DNA of 64,000 bases from Paraburkholderia phenazinium (GTDB lineage Bacteria > Pseudomonadota > Gammaproteobacteria > Burkholderiales > Burkholderiaceae): contig NZ_FSRM01000001.1 of NCBI RefSeq assembly GCF_900141745.1, positions 372,001 through 436,000 on the forward strand, given 5' to 3'. The position numbers were made by a program, and so were the translations under genes. This document shows positions 18,524 through 28,146 of the stretch, piece after piece (position 1 is the stretch's first letter; each line of letters opens with the position of its first letter). The notes beneath the pieces were generated by a model, which was not told the origin of the DNA, did no database searches, and saw only the letters and a list, made by a program, of their open reading frames with translations.

Positions 18524-19210
18524 TCACTGATCGCTCAGTTCCCCCGCGGTCCCCGACGACAGATTTGCCAGACCGTTGCTCTGCGCGTACTGAAACAGTT
18601 CGGAATCGCGTTCGAGACCGAGTTTGCGCATCGCGGTGTTCTTCTGCGTGCTGATGGTCTTGATGCTGCGGTTCAACTGCTCCGAGATTTCCTTGATCGT
18701 CATCCCGGACACGAACAGCCGCACCACTTCCAGTTCGCGCTTCGACAGCATCACCTCGTCGGTCTTGCCGCCCGCGTTCATGCGCAATGTCTCGAGCGAC
18801 GCCTTGACCGATGGACTCATGTATTCGAGATGGCGGCTGACGTGCTGGACCGCGAGCCCGATATGGCTCAGATCGTCCGCCTTGTTGACGACCGACGTCA
18901 CGCCGAGTTCGCTGAGACGCTTGAGCAGCGCGGCGTTCTCGAGCATCGTCAGGACGACGATAGGCAGATTGGGAAAATTGCGGCGCAAGTAACCGATCAG
19001 CGGAAGACCGTCACCGTACTGCCCACCGGGCATGGCGAGATCGGTCACCAGCACGTCGCAGGGAACGGTCTGCAGAATCTTCATGAGTTCCGTTGACTGG
19101 CGCGCGCGTGCAACAACTTCGATGCCGGGGAATTTAAGCAGCGCTTGCTCTGCGCCGAACAAAATCACTGGGTGATCATCGGCTACAACGACTCTGACTG
19201 GTTCTGGCAT
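18524..19210 (-). CDS. NarL/LuxR-type response regulator
   Basis: 228 residues. Receiver domain 1-125 with acidic pocket D11-D12, phosphoacceptor D57 (V-L-V-T-D-L-A-M-P-G) and the K of V-N-K-A-D near 110. The C-terminal LuxR-type HTH begins at L-S-K-R-E-L-E-V-V-R-L-F and contains M-T-I-K-E-I-S-E-Q-L-N-R-S-I-K-T-I-S-T-Q-K. The composition resembles RcsB/BfmR-like orphan regulators of betaproteobacteria. No kinase gene lies next to it. AAGGAG stands six bases before the ATG. Confidence 0.94.
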   Translation of the reverse strand: MPEPVRVVVADDHPVILFGAEQALLKFPGIEVVARARQSTELMKILQTVPCDVLVTDLAMPGGQYGDGLPLIGYLRRNFPNLPIVVLTMLENAALLKRLSELGVTSVVNKADDLSHIGLAVQHVSRHLEYMSPSVKASLETLRMNAGGKTDEVMLSKRELEVVRLFVSGMTIKEISEQLNRSIKTISTQKNTAMRKLGLERDSELFQYAQSNGLANLSSGTAGELSDQ

Positions 19211-19581
19211 GGCTCTCCTTCGCTTGATAGCACGCTCTCCGAAACTTCAGCCATGCATCATTCTAAATTCCAGGTACTAAATTCGTGACTTCCCTTGCGT
19301 TGCCGGCCCACGGGCGCAATTCCGCTGACTATAGCTGATTTCACCTGTCCGCGGCCTGTCAGAACGGGCGCTACAAGGCCCCCGCTCAACCAAATGTTAA
19401 TCTTGATTCGACCGCGGAACACAAAATAGGGACAATAATGATCCTGAGGATGGACGCTCACACCCCTGGCTGCATGGGACCGGCGTAACTGCGCTGCATG
19501 GGACCGGAGTACCGCGCTAAAAGCGCGAACTCTGGTTGACAGCTAAAGCGCAGGCGCCGGTCGACAAAGGAGAATAGGCAC
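19211..19581. other. Intergenic region with a short direct repeat
   Basis: 371 bp between the divergent response-regulator gene and the PEBP-like gene. GCTGCATGGGACCGG occurs twice, at 19469-19483 and 19492-19506 (about 23 bases apart), just before the PEBP-like gene; two turns of helix apart, so it could be a regulator site. AAGGAG at 19566-19571 is the ribosome site of the next gene. No gene was recognised. Confidence 0.5.
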
Positions 19582-20184
19582 ATGCATTCGCGTTGCCTGG
19601 TCGTTTCGCTTGCTTCGCCCCGCTCCAGATCGTCGTCTTTTGCCATTGCGACGCTCAGTCTCGCGCTTGCCGTCGCGCATGGGCCGCGTGCGCTCGCGGA
19701 CGGGCCCTTTACGTTGACCAGTACCAATTTCCGCGATGGCGGCACGGTCGACACCGCCCAGGTTTTCGATCAGGACGACTGCAAGGGTGCGAACCGCTCG
19801 CCGCAGTTATCGTGGCACGATGCGCCTGCAGGCACGCGCAGCTTTGCCGTCACTATCTTCGATCCCGATGCACCCGGTCCCGGCTGGTGGCACTGGGCCG
19901 TCGCGGAGATCCCTGCGAATATCGACCGCTTGCCTGAGAATGCGAGCGCGTCAGGCTACATAAAGAAGCTTGGCGCCGTCGAGGCACGCAACGACTTCGA
20001 GATCGACGGCTATGGCGGCCCGTGTCCGCCGGCCGGCAAGCCGCATCGCTATGTGATCACCGTGTATGCGCTCAACACGACCGATCTGCGGCTCGCCCAG
20101 GGCCGCCCGGCGTTCATGTTCGACCACGAGATCGGCACTGCAACGATCGGTAGTGCAAAAATGGTGGTGAACTACGGGCGCTAA
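19582..20184 (+). CDS. YbhB/YbcL-family (PEBP/Raf-kinase-inhibitor-like) protein, exported
   Basis: 200 residues. An N-terminal signal peptide ends near A-H-G-P-R-A-L-A (about residue 39). The PEBP fold is shown by F-T-L-T-S-T-N-F-R-D-G-G, N-R-S-P-Q-L-S-W-H-D-A-P-A-G-T-R-S-F-A-V, D-P-D-A-P-x-P-G-W-W-H-W and G-Y-G-G-P-C-P-P-A-G-K-P-H-R-Y. These form the anion-binding pocket of the family. Bacterial members have no settled function; lipid or small-anion binding in the periplasm is likely. AAGGAG before the ATG. Confidence 0.92.
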   Translation: MHSRCLVVSLASPRSRSSSFAIATLSLALAVAHGPRALADGPFTLTSTNFRDGGTVDTAQVFDQDDCKGANRSPQLSWHDAPAGTRSFAVTIFDPDAPGPGWWHWAVAEIPANIDRLPENASASGYIKKLGAVEARNDFEIDGYGGPCPPAGKPHRYVITVYALNTTDLRLAQGRPAFMFDHEIGTATIGSAKMVVNYGR

Positions 20185-20320
20185 AAGACGCGCCCGCAAA
20201 GGCCGCGGCGTTGCGGTTACCCAGGTCCGGCGGATGGCGCAGTATCGCCGCGGCCAAACCCGCCGCCGCGCGCCCGCACCGCTCGTCCTCGTCCTCCCTT
20301 CAACTTTCCTGGAGCATCTC

Positions 20321-20890
20321 ATGCCGAAGATCGTCATCGTTTATCACAGCGGATATGGCCATACGAAGAAAGCCGCCGAGGCTGTGCTCGCCGGCGCGCT
20401 CGCGGCCGGCGCCGACGCCAGACTGCTCGCAGTGGGCGATGTCGACGATGCCGGCTGGGCCGAACTCGACGCCGCCGACGCCATCATTTTCGGCGCGCCG
20501 ACCTACATGGGCGGCCCATCGGCCGACTTCAAGAAATTCGCCGACGCCAGCTCGAAGGTGTGGTTCGGCCAGAAGTGGAAAGACAAGATCGCCGCTGGCT
20601 TCACCAACTCTGCGACGATGAACGGCGACAAGTTCTCGACCATCCAGTACTTCGTCACGCTGGCGATGCAGCACAGCATGATCTGGGCGGGCACCGGCAT
20701 GATGCCGGCCAACACCAAGGCGGCGACGCGCGACGACCTGAACTACGTCGGCGGCTCTACGGGTCTGCTCACGCAATCGCCGGCGGATGCCACGCCGGAG
20801 GAAGCCCCGCCGCCAGGCGACCTCGAAACGGCCAAGGCATTCGGCGCACGGGTCGCCGCCGTGACGGCGCGCTGGAGTGCCGCGAAGTAG
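20321..20890 (+). CDS. Flavodoxin / NAD(P)H-dependent FMN reductase-like protein
   Basis: 189 residues. The FMN phosphate loop reads Y-H-S-G-Y-G-H-T-K-K-A-A (8-19) and the second flavin loop F-G-A-P-T-Y-M-G-G-P (about 67-76). Both fit the flavodoxin_2/WrbA-like fold, although WrbA itself has extra inserts, so I do not assign wrbA. It may be a quinone or FMN reductase. The ATG at 20321 follows TGGAG; the longer reading from 20234 has no ribosome site. Confidence 0.85.
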   Translation: MPKIVIVYHSGYGHTKKAAEAVLAGALAAGADARLLAVGDVDDAGWAELDAADAIIFGAPTYMGGPSADFKKFADASSKVWFGQKWKDKIAAGFTNSATMNGDKFSTIQYFVTLAMQHSMIWAGTGMMPANTKAATRDDLNYVGGSTGLLTQSPADATPEEAPPPGDLETAKAFGARVAAVTARWSAAK

Positions 20891-21101
20891 ACGTCTCCCG
20901 GTCCGCGGCGGGCGCGAATCCGCCGTCAACGGATTGTATCTGCCGCATAAAACCGTCATCTCAATGTCATTTGCACGGCGCAACGTCGTTTTTCGACGAT
21001 GTTTGCGCACGCGTGCCGTCGTCAGGTCTTAAAATAGCGTTCCGGCGCAACTCAGCGCCACCGTTTTCCCCGCCGTTTTCCCGTAAGCCAGTGAGAGTGA
21101 G

Positions 21102-22049
21102 ATGAGCACGAAAGTATTTGTCGACGGACAGGAAGGCACGACCGGCCTGAAGATTTTCGAATACCTGTCGCAACGCGCCGACGTAGAGATCCTGCGTATC
21201 GAAGAAGCGAAGCGCAAGGACATCGAGGAGCGCCGTCGTCTCATCAACGCGTCGGATGTCACGTTCCTGTGCCTGCCCGATGTGGCCTCGCGCGAATCGG
21301 CTTCGCTCGTCGCGAACGACCACACCGTCCTGATCGACGCGAGCACCGCGTTTCGCACTAGCGCGGACTGGGCTTACGGCCTGCCGGAGCTGGCGCGCTC
21401 GCAACGCGAACGGCTGCGCACGGCCAAACGCATTGCCGTGCCGGGCTGCCACGCATCGGCGTTCGTGCTGGCCATGCGCCCGCTCGTCGAAGCGGGCGTG
21501 GTCGCGCCGGAGTTCGCGGCGCACAGCTATTCGATCACCGGCTACAGCGGCGGCGGCAAAAAGATGATTGCCGACTACGAAGCCGGCGGCAACGACCGGC
21601 TGAAGAGCCCGCGCCCTTACGCGCTCGGTCTGACGCACAAGCATCTGCCGGAGATGGCAGCGCATACGGGTCTGAAGTCGGCACCGATATTCACGCCGAT
21701 CGTCGGCGAGTTCTACAAGGGCCTGGCGGTCACTACCTTCTTCTCGCCCAGCCAGTTGGCGAAGAAAGCCACGCCGCAAGATGTGGTTGCGCTCTTCAGC
21801 GAATACTACGCAGGCGAAGCATTCGTGCGCGTCGCTCCGTTCGACTCCGAAGCCAACCTCGACGGTGGCTTCTTCGACGTGCAGGCCAACAACGACACCA
21901 ATCGCGTCGACCTGTTCGTGTTTGGCAATGAAGAACGCTTCGTCACCGTCGCGCGTCTGGACAATCTGGGCAAGGGCGCATCGGGCGCAGCCATCCAGTG
22001 CATGAACCTCGCGATCGGCACCGCCGAAGACAGCGGATTAAAACACTAA
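21102..22049 (+). CDS. argC: N-acetyl-gamma-glutamyl-phosphate reductase, short type
   Basis: 315 residues, the shorter type-2 ArgC. It reduces N-acetyl-glutamyl phosphate to the semialdehyde in arginine synthesis. The N-terminal nucleotide-binding loop reads [10 protein letters not shown]. The catalytic cysteine is C116 in V-P-G-C-H-A-S-A, and G-Y-S-G-G-G-K-K follows near 146-153. Monocistronic here, with a strong terminator 40 bases after the stop. Confidence 0.95.
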   Translation: MSTKVFVDGQEGTTGLKIFEYLSQRADVEILRIEEAKRKDIEERRRLINASDVTFLCLPDVASRESASLVANDHTVLIDASTAFRTSADWAYGLPELARSQRERLRTAKRIAVPGCHASAFVLAMRPLVEAGVVAPEFAAHSYSITGYSGGGKKMIADYEAGGNDRLKSPRPYALGLTHKHLPEMAAHTGLKSAPIFTPIVGEFYKGLAVTTFFSPSQLAKKATPQDVVALFSEYYAGEAFVRVAPFDSEANLDGGFFDVQANNDTNRVDLFVFGNEERFVTVARLDNLGKGASGAAIQCMNLAIGTAEDSGLKH

Positions 22050-22089
22050 GCGCTTCTTTCCCGACGGCGCTTCGACGCCATTCAAGCCC

Positions 22090-22124
22090 AAAGGCCGGTT
22101 TTATAAACCGGCCTTTTGCGTTTT
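22090..22124 (+). terminator. Rho-independent terminator after argC
   Basis: AAAGGCCGGTTT and AAACCGGCCTTT form a perfect 12-bp stem with a three-base TAT loop at 22090-22116, followed by a TTTT run at 22121-22124. Confidence 0.88.
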
Positions 22125-22537
22125 AAATCCCCGCTTGAACATTTCAAATCGCTTGCGAGTAATCGGTACTACTCCCAATTACTTTCGAACAAAATCCGGC
22201 CGTTATACATGGATCGGTAAATCGTGCAGAACAGCGAATTAATCTGCATAGATTGCCGCCTAGGGAAACACCCGATTTTTCCACGAACGGTCGTTCGCAG
22301 ATGATAGAGCCTTTTTGCCCAAAGCCCTGACAGGCAAGCGTGTGCTGCAAAGCAACGTTCAGCTGCTGCATCCGAAAATTCGTTTTTTGTTTAAAAGGCT
22401 CGCAAACCTCACGGTGGCAAGAGTCGCGCGTTTTAGAGGCTGTTTGAATCGACCTTTTTAGACGGTTCAGTCAATTGACAGCCCTTAAACGCGCAGCGAA
22501 ATTACTTCGCACAATTACACGAAAGGGAGACAGCAGC
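22125..22537. promoter_or_regulatory. AT-rich upstream region of the first DUF2957 gene
   Basis: 413 bp, clearly AT-richer than the genes on each side. It contains CGAACGGTCGTTCG (22286-22299), a perfect 14-bp palindrome that could be an operator, and AAGGGAGA before the lipoprotein start. A 75-codon minus-strand reading has no recognisable content. Confidence 0.5.
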
Positions 22538-23926
22538 ATGTCGTACGCCATAATTAGAGGCCTTGTACTGGCTATTTTGACCGCCTGCCTGGTGGTCGGG
22601 TGTGGTGGCGGCAACGCCAGCAATCCCGCAGCGATCAACACGCCGCAATGTTCCGGATCGAGCTGTCCGACGCAAGGGCCGCCGCCGCAGGGCACGGTTG
22701 CTTCGCTCTGTCCTGCGACCGCCGATATCGGCAATACAACGTATCTGGGCGGCGCCGGCAGCGGCGAAGTGGTGAGCCTGAACATCAACGCGACGGCGAT
22801 GACCTACACGCTGTCGTGGCTCGAATCCCCCATTCCGCTTGCGACGGGCAACGTGACCCCGACCCGCGTAGGTGTGAAGATCACAGGCTCGGTGGCGCAT
22901 CCGCCTACCGGCGCCTTGCCGACTGCCGAGCAGATACGCTGCGCGTTCATCCTCGAGCCGGGCACAGGCTCTGGACCCAACGGTACCTACAACACCACCG
23001 CTGACTTCAACACCGCCAATCCGCCGACGATCTTCATCGGCCAGGGTGTGGCAGGCGGCGGTATTCCGGGCGCCACGATCCAGTTCGCCGGCATATTGGG
23101 CCTCGGCGCGGTGGATAACCGTCATTTCGACTTTTATCCGTTCCTCGGCTTCGCCAGCACGACCACGGATATCACGAAGCTGCCGGGCACCTACAACGGC
23201 CTCCTCTATCACCTGACGCCTTCTGGTAATTCGGGCAACTATGCAACCGTGGGCACGAACACCATCGAAACCTTCGATGCGACCGGCACCTGCACGTCCA
23301 CCCAAAGCACCACCGGCTTCTCGCCCAATACGGGTGGCTGCCTGACGACGGGTAACCCGTACACGGTCAACGCCAACGGCTATCTCGATAGCACCGAGGC
23401 TCCGCAGATCATTGCGCAGACGATACCGACCGGCAAATCGGGCGTCGCGCACATGATCCTCGGCCAGTTGAACGGGGCAACCATCCCGCTCGTGGTGCGC
23501 ACCGGCAACGTCAATACCAACCTCCTGTCGTTGGCGGTCGACGACGAGTCCGGCATCGCCATGCTCGCTCCGGCCACGGCCCTCGCCTCGGGCGGCTTCG
23601 ACGGCGGTTATGTCGGCGCGGATTCGAACTTCAACTACACCGCGACGCTCATCAACGGCGCCACGGGCACCTTCGTCAATCCGGCAACCTCGAGCGCCGA
23701 AGATGGATTCGCCCTGACCTACGGTGTCGCGGCAAGTCCGGGGCTGGTCAATGTCACCGCCACGACGACCAGCGGCGGCAGCGCTACTGGCTACGCGATC
23801 GCTGCGGGCGGCCTGTACGCCATCCTCATCCAGGGTGAGGAAAACAACGGCGTGGCATCGACTTCGGCCATATCGGGTACAGCGGAAACGCCGTACTTCG
23901 GCGTCGGCGCCAACGTCAACAAGTAA
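22538..23926 (+). CDS. DUF2957-type lipoprotein (first of a tandem pair)
   Basis: 462 residues. The signal peptide ends in a lipobox L-V-V-G-C (C22), followed by a Gly/Ser/Pro-rich linker. The mature part is a Gly/Thr-rich, probably beta-structured protein. It shares blocks with the next gene: C-P-A/T-T near the linker, S-P-I-P-x-T/A-x-G-x-V-T-P-T-R, I-F-I/V-G-x-G-V-A-G-G, G-A-x-I-Q-F-A-G-x-L-G, Y-P-F-x-G-F, D-D-E-S-G-I. The type matches DUF2957 lipoproteins of Burkholderia, which have no known role. AAGGGAGA before the ATG at 22538 decides the start. Confidence 0.82.
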   Translation: MSYAIIRGLVLAILTACLVVGCGGGNASNPAAINTPQCSGSSCPTQGPPPQGTVASLCPATADIGNTTYLGGAGSGEVVSLNINATAMTYTLSWLESPIPLATGNVTPTRVGVKITGSVAHPPTGALPTAEQIRCAFILEPGTGSGPNGTYNTTADFNTANPPTIFIGQGVAGGGIPGATIQFAGILGLGAVDNRHFDFYPFLGFASTTTDITKLPGTYNGLLYHLTPSGNSGNYATVGTNTIETFDATGTCTSTQSTTGFSPNTGGCLTTGNPYTVNANGYLDSTEAPQIIAQTIPTGKSGVAHMILGQLNGATIPLVVRTGNVNTNLLSLAVDDESGIAMLAPATALASGGFDGGYVGADSNFNYTATLINGATGTFVNPATSSAEDGFALTYGVAASPGLVNVTATTTSGGSATGYAIAAGGLYAILIQGEENNGVASTSAISGTAETPYFGVGANVNK

Positions 23927-24001
23927 CGAGACGATCAGATCGAGGGGATGGCCGGACAGGGAGCCGGCCATCGAAAACGAGAACATTCAGGAGGGGGCAG
24001 T

Positions 24002-25219
24002 ATGAAATGGAAAATCCTTGCGGCACTGGCTTTGACAGCGCCGTTGGTGACGGCGTGCGGCGGTGGCGGCGGCAGTTCGCCGGCGCCGGTGGTCACAGCG
24101 CTGTGTCCCACCACGCTCGACTACAACACGGTCTACACCGGAGGCGGCGGCGACGGCGAACTGGTCAAGCTGCAGCTCGATACGACCAAGATGACCTGGC
24201 AGATCAGCTACATCGAGTCGCCAATTCCGCAAACCACGGGCACCGTCACCCCGACGCGGGCAGGCACGACCGCCAGCGGCACGTTGACTCCGGTCACGCA
24301 ATTGCCGACCGCCAAGCTCAACCAGTGCGCCTATCAGCTGAACGGCGCGAGCCTCGACCCGACCCGACCGGCCCGTATCTTCGTCGGCGAAGGCGTGGCA
24401 GGCGGCACGATCCCCGGCGCGCAGATCCAGTTTGCCGGTGTGCTCGGCGTAGGCGCCGTGCCCGATACGACGTTCCCGTACTACCCGTTCATCGGCTTTT
24501 CGTCGATTGAAACGAACATCGCGAGCCTCGCCGGCACGTATAACCAGCTGGGCTACCACCAGGTTCCGTCGCAGGACTTCCTGCCGGTCTCGGTGGACGC
24601 AAAGATCACGATCAACGCCGACGGCACCTGGACCGAGTGCGACAACTCCGGCGTCAATGCCGGCAAGTGCGAGCAACCCGGGACCAACCTCGTACAGTCG
24701 GCCGACGGTAGCGGAGCGTTCGAAACCGACAACTTCCAGGGCCAGGCGAAAGCCACGCTCGCCACCACGCCGCAGGCCAAGGGCTTCATGATCGTCGGCC
24801 AGCTGCGCGGCCAGCTCGTGCCGATCCTCGTGCGCACCGGCGTCGCCAATCCGGCGGCCTTGCTGGCGGACGACGAATCCGGCATTTCGATTCTCGCGCC
24901 GCAAACCGCGGTCGCGGTGAACTCGCAGAACGGTGAGTACATCGGCGTGGACAGCCAGTTCGACTACCGCACCACGGCACTCGAAGGCACTCAGGCCACG
25001 TTGCTCGATCCGTTCAATGCGTCGCAGGCGTCGCTCGCAACCGCGCTCAATCTCGACTTCACCGAGGCGATTCCTGGCGAGGTGACGACGACCCAGGTCG
25101 GCGCATCGACGGGCACTACGCCGACCGGAAAGATGATCTTCACGGGTGGCGTGTTCGGCTACCTCGACCTGACGACGCCAGCGTCGCCTTACTTCACGAT
25201 CGGCGCATTCGTCCAGTGA
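24002..25219 (+). CDS. DUF2957-type lipoprotein (second of a tandem pair)
   Basis: 405 residues. Signal peptide MKWKILAALALTAPLVTAC with lipobox cysteine at 19, then a poly-Gly/Ser linker. It is clearly paralogous to the protein encoded 75 bases upstream, sharing the same ordered blocks (including G-V-A-G-G-x-I-P-G-A-x-I-Q-F-A-G) but 57 residues shorter. AGGAGGGGGC precedes the ATG. With ompW 146 bases downstream, the three outer-membrane genes probably form one unit. Function unknown. Confidence 0.82.
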   Translation: MKWKILAALALTAPLVTACGGGGGSSPAPVVTALCPTTLDYNTVYTGGGGDGELVKLQLDTTKMTWQISYIESPIPQTTGTVTPTRAGTTASGTLTPVTQLPTAKLNQCAYQLNGASLDPTRPARIFVGEGVAGGTIPGAQIQFAGVLGVGAVPDTTFPYYPFIGFSSIETNIASLAGTYNQLGYHQVPSQDFLPVSVDAKITINADGTWTECDNSGVNAGKCEQPGTNLVQSADGSGAFETDNFQGQAKATLATTPQAKGFMIVGQLRGQLVPILVRTGVANPAALLADDESGISILAPQTAVAVNSQNGEYIGVDSQFDYRTTALEGTQATLLDPFNASQASLATALNLDFTEAIPGEVTTTQVGASTGTTPTGKMIFTGGVFGYLDLTTPASPYFTIGAFVQ

Positions 25220-25365
25220 TGGACGCAGTGAGCACTGTCACCACGTAACGAGGCGACCGCTCCCCGGCTGCAGCCGCAGCCGGGGTCCGTCCGGAACGCG
25301 ACGACCACGCGGGAAACCCACCCCGCCGCCGCGCGTAGCAGGAGCGCCCGCTCAGGAGGAACGTC

Positions 25366-26190
25366 ATGAAAAGAATGCTCATCGCGGCGCTGACCGCGTG
25401 CCTCTCGCTTAGTGCCCACGCCCAGCAGGCAGGCGACAACGTCGCCGTGCTCGGCTGGTTCCACGTGGCGCCGAAGGACTCCAGTTCGGCGCTCACGACC
25501 AATGTCGCACCGACGCCGATCAACACGCCGCTGCGTCTGCCGAACTCGTTCACTTCGGGCGGCACCGGCCTGTCGACCAACAACGCGAACACAGCCGGTC
25601 TTGTGATTACCCACTTCTTCACGGACCATATTGCGCTGTCGTCGGTCGCGGGCGTGCCGCCGGTGTTCAAGGTTTACGGTCAGGGCACGATCAAGCCGCC
25701 GGGGCCGGCCGGCGCACTTGGCAGTCAGAATCTGGGAGACCCGTCGAGCAATCCGATCATCAAGAGTGTGCGCCAATGGAGTCCGGCGGCGATCCTGCAG
25801 TACTACTTCGGCCAGCCCACCTCGAAGTTCCGGCCGTTCCTCGGTCTCGGGGTGTCGTACAACTGGTTCTCGGACATTCAGTTGAATCCGAACTTCGTCA
25901 CCTCGACGCAGAACAACCTTGGCTCGGTGCTCGCCGCGGGCGCTGGCAAGCCGGGGACTACGCAGGTGTCGGCCAAGGCGTCGTCGTCATGGCAACCGGT
26001 GTTCAATGCGGGGGCGGAGTACAACATCACGGATCACTGGGGTCTGCTGGCTTCGATCACGTACATCCCGCTGAAGACGACCTCGTCGGTGATCGTCAAG
26101 GCAGCCGACGGCACCGAACTCGCGGTAAGCCGGGCCACGCTGAAGGCGGATCCGATCATCTCGTTCCTCGCCGTTTCGTATAAGTTCTAG
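25366..26190 (+). CDS. OmpW family outer-membrane protein
   Basis: 274 residues with signal peptide ending A-H-A-Q. OmpW proteins are small eight-stranded barrels for hydrophobic molecules. Family features: V-L-G-W-F-H-V-A-P near residue 28-36, an internal P-F-L-G-L-G-V-S-Y-N-W-F-S-D segment, A-G-A-E-Y-N-I-T-D-H-W-G-L-L-A-S-I-T-Y-I-P-L, and the C-terminal S-Y-K-F with a terminal Phe as required by the BAM machinery. It is larger than E. coli OmpW by extended loops. A perfect AGGAGGA lies before the ATG. Confidence 0.9.
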   Translation: MKRMLIAALTACLSLSAHAQQAGDNVAVLGWFHVAPKDSSSALTTNVAPTPINTPLRLPNSFTSGGTGLSTNNANTAGLVITHFFTDHIALSSVAGVPPVFKVYGQGTIKPPGPAGALGSQNLGDPSSNPIIKSVRQWSPAAILQYYFGQPTSKFRPFLGLGVSYNWFSDIQLNPNFVTSTQNNLGSVLAAGAGKPGTTQVSAKASSSWQPVFNAGAEYNITDHWGLLASITYIPLKTTSSVIVKAADGTELAVSRATLKADPIISFLAVSYKF

Positions 26191-26230
26191 TTGGCACGGA
26201 GGAAACGCCGCTGCACGAAAACGCAGGACG

Positions 26231-26258
26231 AAAAAAAGCCCGCCTACTTGGGCGGGCT
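26231..26258 (-). terminator. Rho-independent terminator between ompW and lysE-type genes
   Basis: AGCCCGCC and GGCGGGCT form a stem (26237-26258) preceded on the plus strand by AAAAAAA, so the T-run follows the stem on the minus strand. It therefore best ends leftward transcription from the LysE-type gene, although the hairpin may act on ompW as well. Confidence 0.75.
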
Positions 26259-26435
26259 GAATCCATATCAGAGGAGACATGGAGGAGACAAGGCAAATCA
26301 TAGCAAAGCGTTTGGTGCGACGCAACATCGGAATTAGGGTTGACCCTCGATGTTGCGTTTATGCAACATCGCACGAAATCCCGGTAACTACGGCGACGCC
26401 CCTGCCACACCCTGCCAGTCCGTACGAAGTCCCTC

Positions 26436-27071
26436 CTAGCGGCGCACCAGCGCCATCATCGCGCCGAAGCCCACGAACACGCCGCCCGTCAGACGGTTGA
26501 ACGCCCGCGCCACGTTGCGGCTCTTCAGCCGCGCGCCGATGTGAGTGCCAAAGCCTGCGTAGACCAGATACCAGCTCACCTCGATCACCGCGAAAGTGGC
26601 GACCAGAACGCCGAATTGCGGAAGCGTCGGGCGGCTGGCGTCGACGAACTGCGGCAGCAAAGCAGCGGCGAACAGAATCGCCTTCGGATTGCTGCCCGCC
26701 ACCAGAAAGCCGTTGCGGAACAACGCAAAGCGCGAACGCGCCGGTTTCTTGGCGAGTTCATCTGTGCGGTGAGCCACGCCTTCGTCTGCAGGGGCCCGCC
26801 AGGCCTTGATGCCGAGATAGACCAGGTAGGCCGCGCCAATCATCCGCAGCGCGTTGAACATGGCTGGCCACGCTTCGAGGAACACGCCCAGTCCCGCTGC
26901 CGAGACCGACAGCATCAAAACGAGCGCCGACAGGCAACCGGCCATCGTCGCACCCGAGCGGCGCAGCCCGTGCTGTGCGCCATGTGTCATGACGAGCAGC
27001 ATGTTCGGACCGGGAATGGCGGAAACGACGAAGACGGTGGCAACGTACAGACACCAGGTATGCAGGTTCAT
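26436..27071 (-). CDS. LysE/RhtB family amino-acid exporter
   Basis: 211 residues, about six hydrophobic segments. Family signature near the start: V-V-S-A-I-P-G-P-N-M-L-L-V-M-T-H-G-A-Q-H-G; then G-A-A-Y-L-V-Y-L-G-I-K-A-W-R near 79-92 and N-G-F-L-V-A-G-S-N-P-K-A-I-L-F near 120-134. It exports an amino acid or derivative such as homoserine lactone or threonine; the substrate cannot be told. It stands alone. Confidence 0.92.
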   Translation of the reverse strand: MNLHTWCLYVATVFVVSAIPGPNMLLVMTHGAQHGLRRSGATMAGCLSALVLMLSVSAAGLGVFLEAWPAMFNALRMIGAAYLVYLGIKAWRAPADEGVAHRTDELAKKPARSRFALFRNGFLVAGSNPKAILFAAALLPQFVDASRPTLPQFGVLVATFAVIEVSWYLVYAGFGTHIGARLKSRNVARAFNRLTGGVFVGFGAMMALVRR

Positions 27072-27182
27072 GAATGAATGGCACGGTAAAAAATCAGCGG
27101 GACAGGCATTATGCCTGCCCCTGCGGCCGCAAGGTGCAGGGGACTTCCGTTGCGACCGCGTTACTACGCCCGCTTCGCGCGC

Positions 27183-28052
27183 TCAGCGCCCGGCGCGGCG
27201 CGCCGACACCTCTCCTAGCACCGCGAAGTCCTTCTCACCGTCACCATGCGCGATGGCATCGATCAGGTTATCGCGCACCAGACTCCCCACCGGCATTGGC
27301 GTCGATACCGCATCGGCGGCGGCCAGCGCCAGACGCACGTCCTTCAGTCCAAGACGCGCCTTGAACAGCGCCGGCTCATAGCGCCGCTCCGCAATCAGCT
27401 TGCCGTAGCCCTGATAGACCGGGCCCGTGAACAGGCCCGCGGTGATCACGTCGAGAAAATCCTGCATCGCCACGCCGTGCGCCGTGACGAGGCTCGCCGC
27501 CTCGCCGAGCGTTTCGACCGCCGAGGCGAGCGTGAAATTGGCAGCGAGCTTCATGACGTTCGCCTGTTGTGGCTGCGAACCGATGCGCCAGGTCTTCTGG
27601 CCAATCACGTCGAGCACCGGCTGCACACGCTCGATAGCTTCAGCCGGGCCACCCGCGACGATGGTCAGCTTGCCTGCCGCCGCCACGTCGGGGCGTCCCA
27701 GTACGGGCGCGGCGACATAGTGCAGTCCACGCGTTGCATGGGCATGAGCCAGCTCTTCAGCCAGCGCCACGGAAATCGTCGCCATGTTCACGTGAATCAG
27801 CCCGCGCGGCGCGTGTTCCAGCAACGTCGCGTCGATCACCTCGCGCAGCGCCGTATCGTCGGCGAGCATCGAAAACACGGCGTCGCCGGTAAATGCCTCG
27901 GCGGGCGAACCGACCACCGCCGCACCCTCCGCGACCAGCGGTTGCGCGCGCTCCGGCGAACGGTTCCAGACCCGCACCGTGTGACCCGCTTTCAGCATGT
28001 TGCGCACCATGGCGACACCCATCTCGCCGAGACCGATAAAACCGATGTCCAT
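27183..28052 (-). CDS. NAD(P)-dependent beta-hydroxyacid dehydrogenase (3-hydroxyisobutyrate dehydrogenase family)
   Basis: 289 residues. Rossmann start I-G-F-I-G-L-G-E-M-G-V-A-M-V (3-16), V-W-N-R-S-P at 28-33 (R suggests NADP preference), a substrate-site segment Y-V-A-A-P-V-L-G-R-P-D-V-A near 114-126 and the catalytic lysine segment Q-A-N-V-M-K-L-A-A-N-F near 164-174. Related enzymes reduce succinic semialdehyde, glyoxylate or tartronate semialdehyde. The ATG at 28052 gives the family N-terminus after a GGAGCGAGAG site; upstream in-frame codons overlap the divergent Mut7-C gene's leader. Confidence 0.9.
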   Translation of the reverse strand: MDIGFIGLGEMGVAMVRNMLKAGHTVRVWNRSPERAQPLVAEGAAVVGSPAEAFTGDAVFSMLADDTALREVIDATLLEHAPRGLIHVNMATISVALAEELAHAHATRGLHYVAAPVLGRPDVAAAGKLTIVAGGPAEAIERVQPVLDVIGQKTWRIGSQPQQANVMKLAANFTLASAVETLGEAASLVTAHGVAMQDFLDVITAGLFTGPVYQGYGKLIAERRYEPALFKARLGLKDVRLALAAADAVSTPMPVGSLVRDNLIDAIAHGDGEKDFAVLGEVSARRAGR

Positions 28053-28146
28053 CTCTCGCTCCACTCTTTCGAAGAGGTGAAAGTAGAGCACAGCGCCGCG
28101 AGACGTGCAGCCAGCGCGCAATGCCCCCCGGTGCCATACTGATGCG

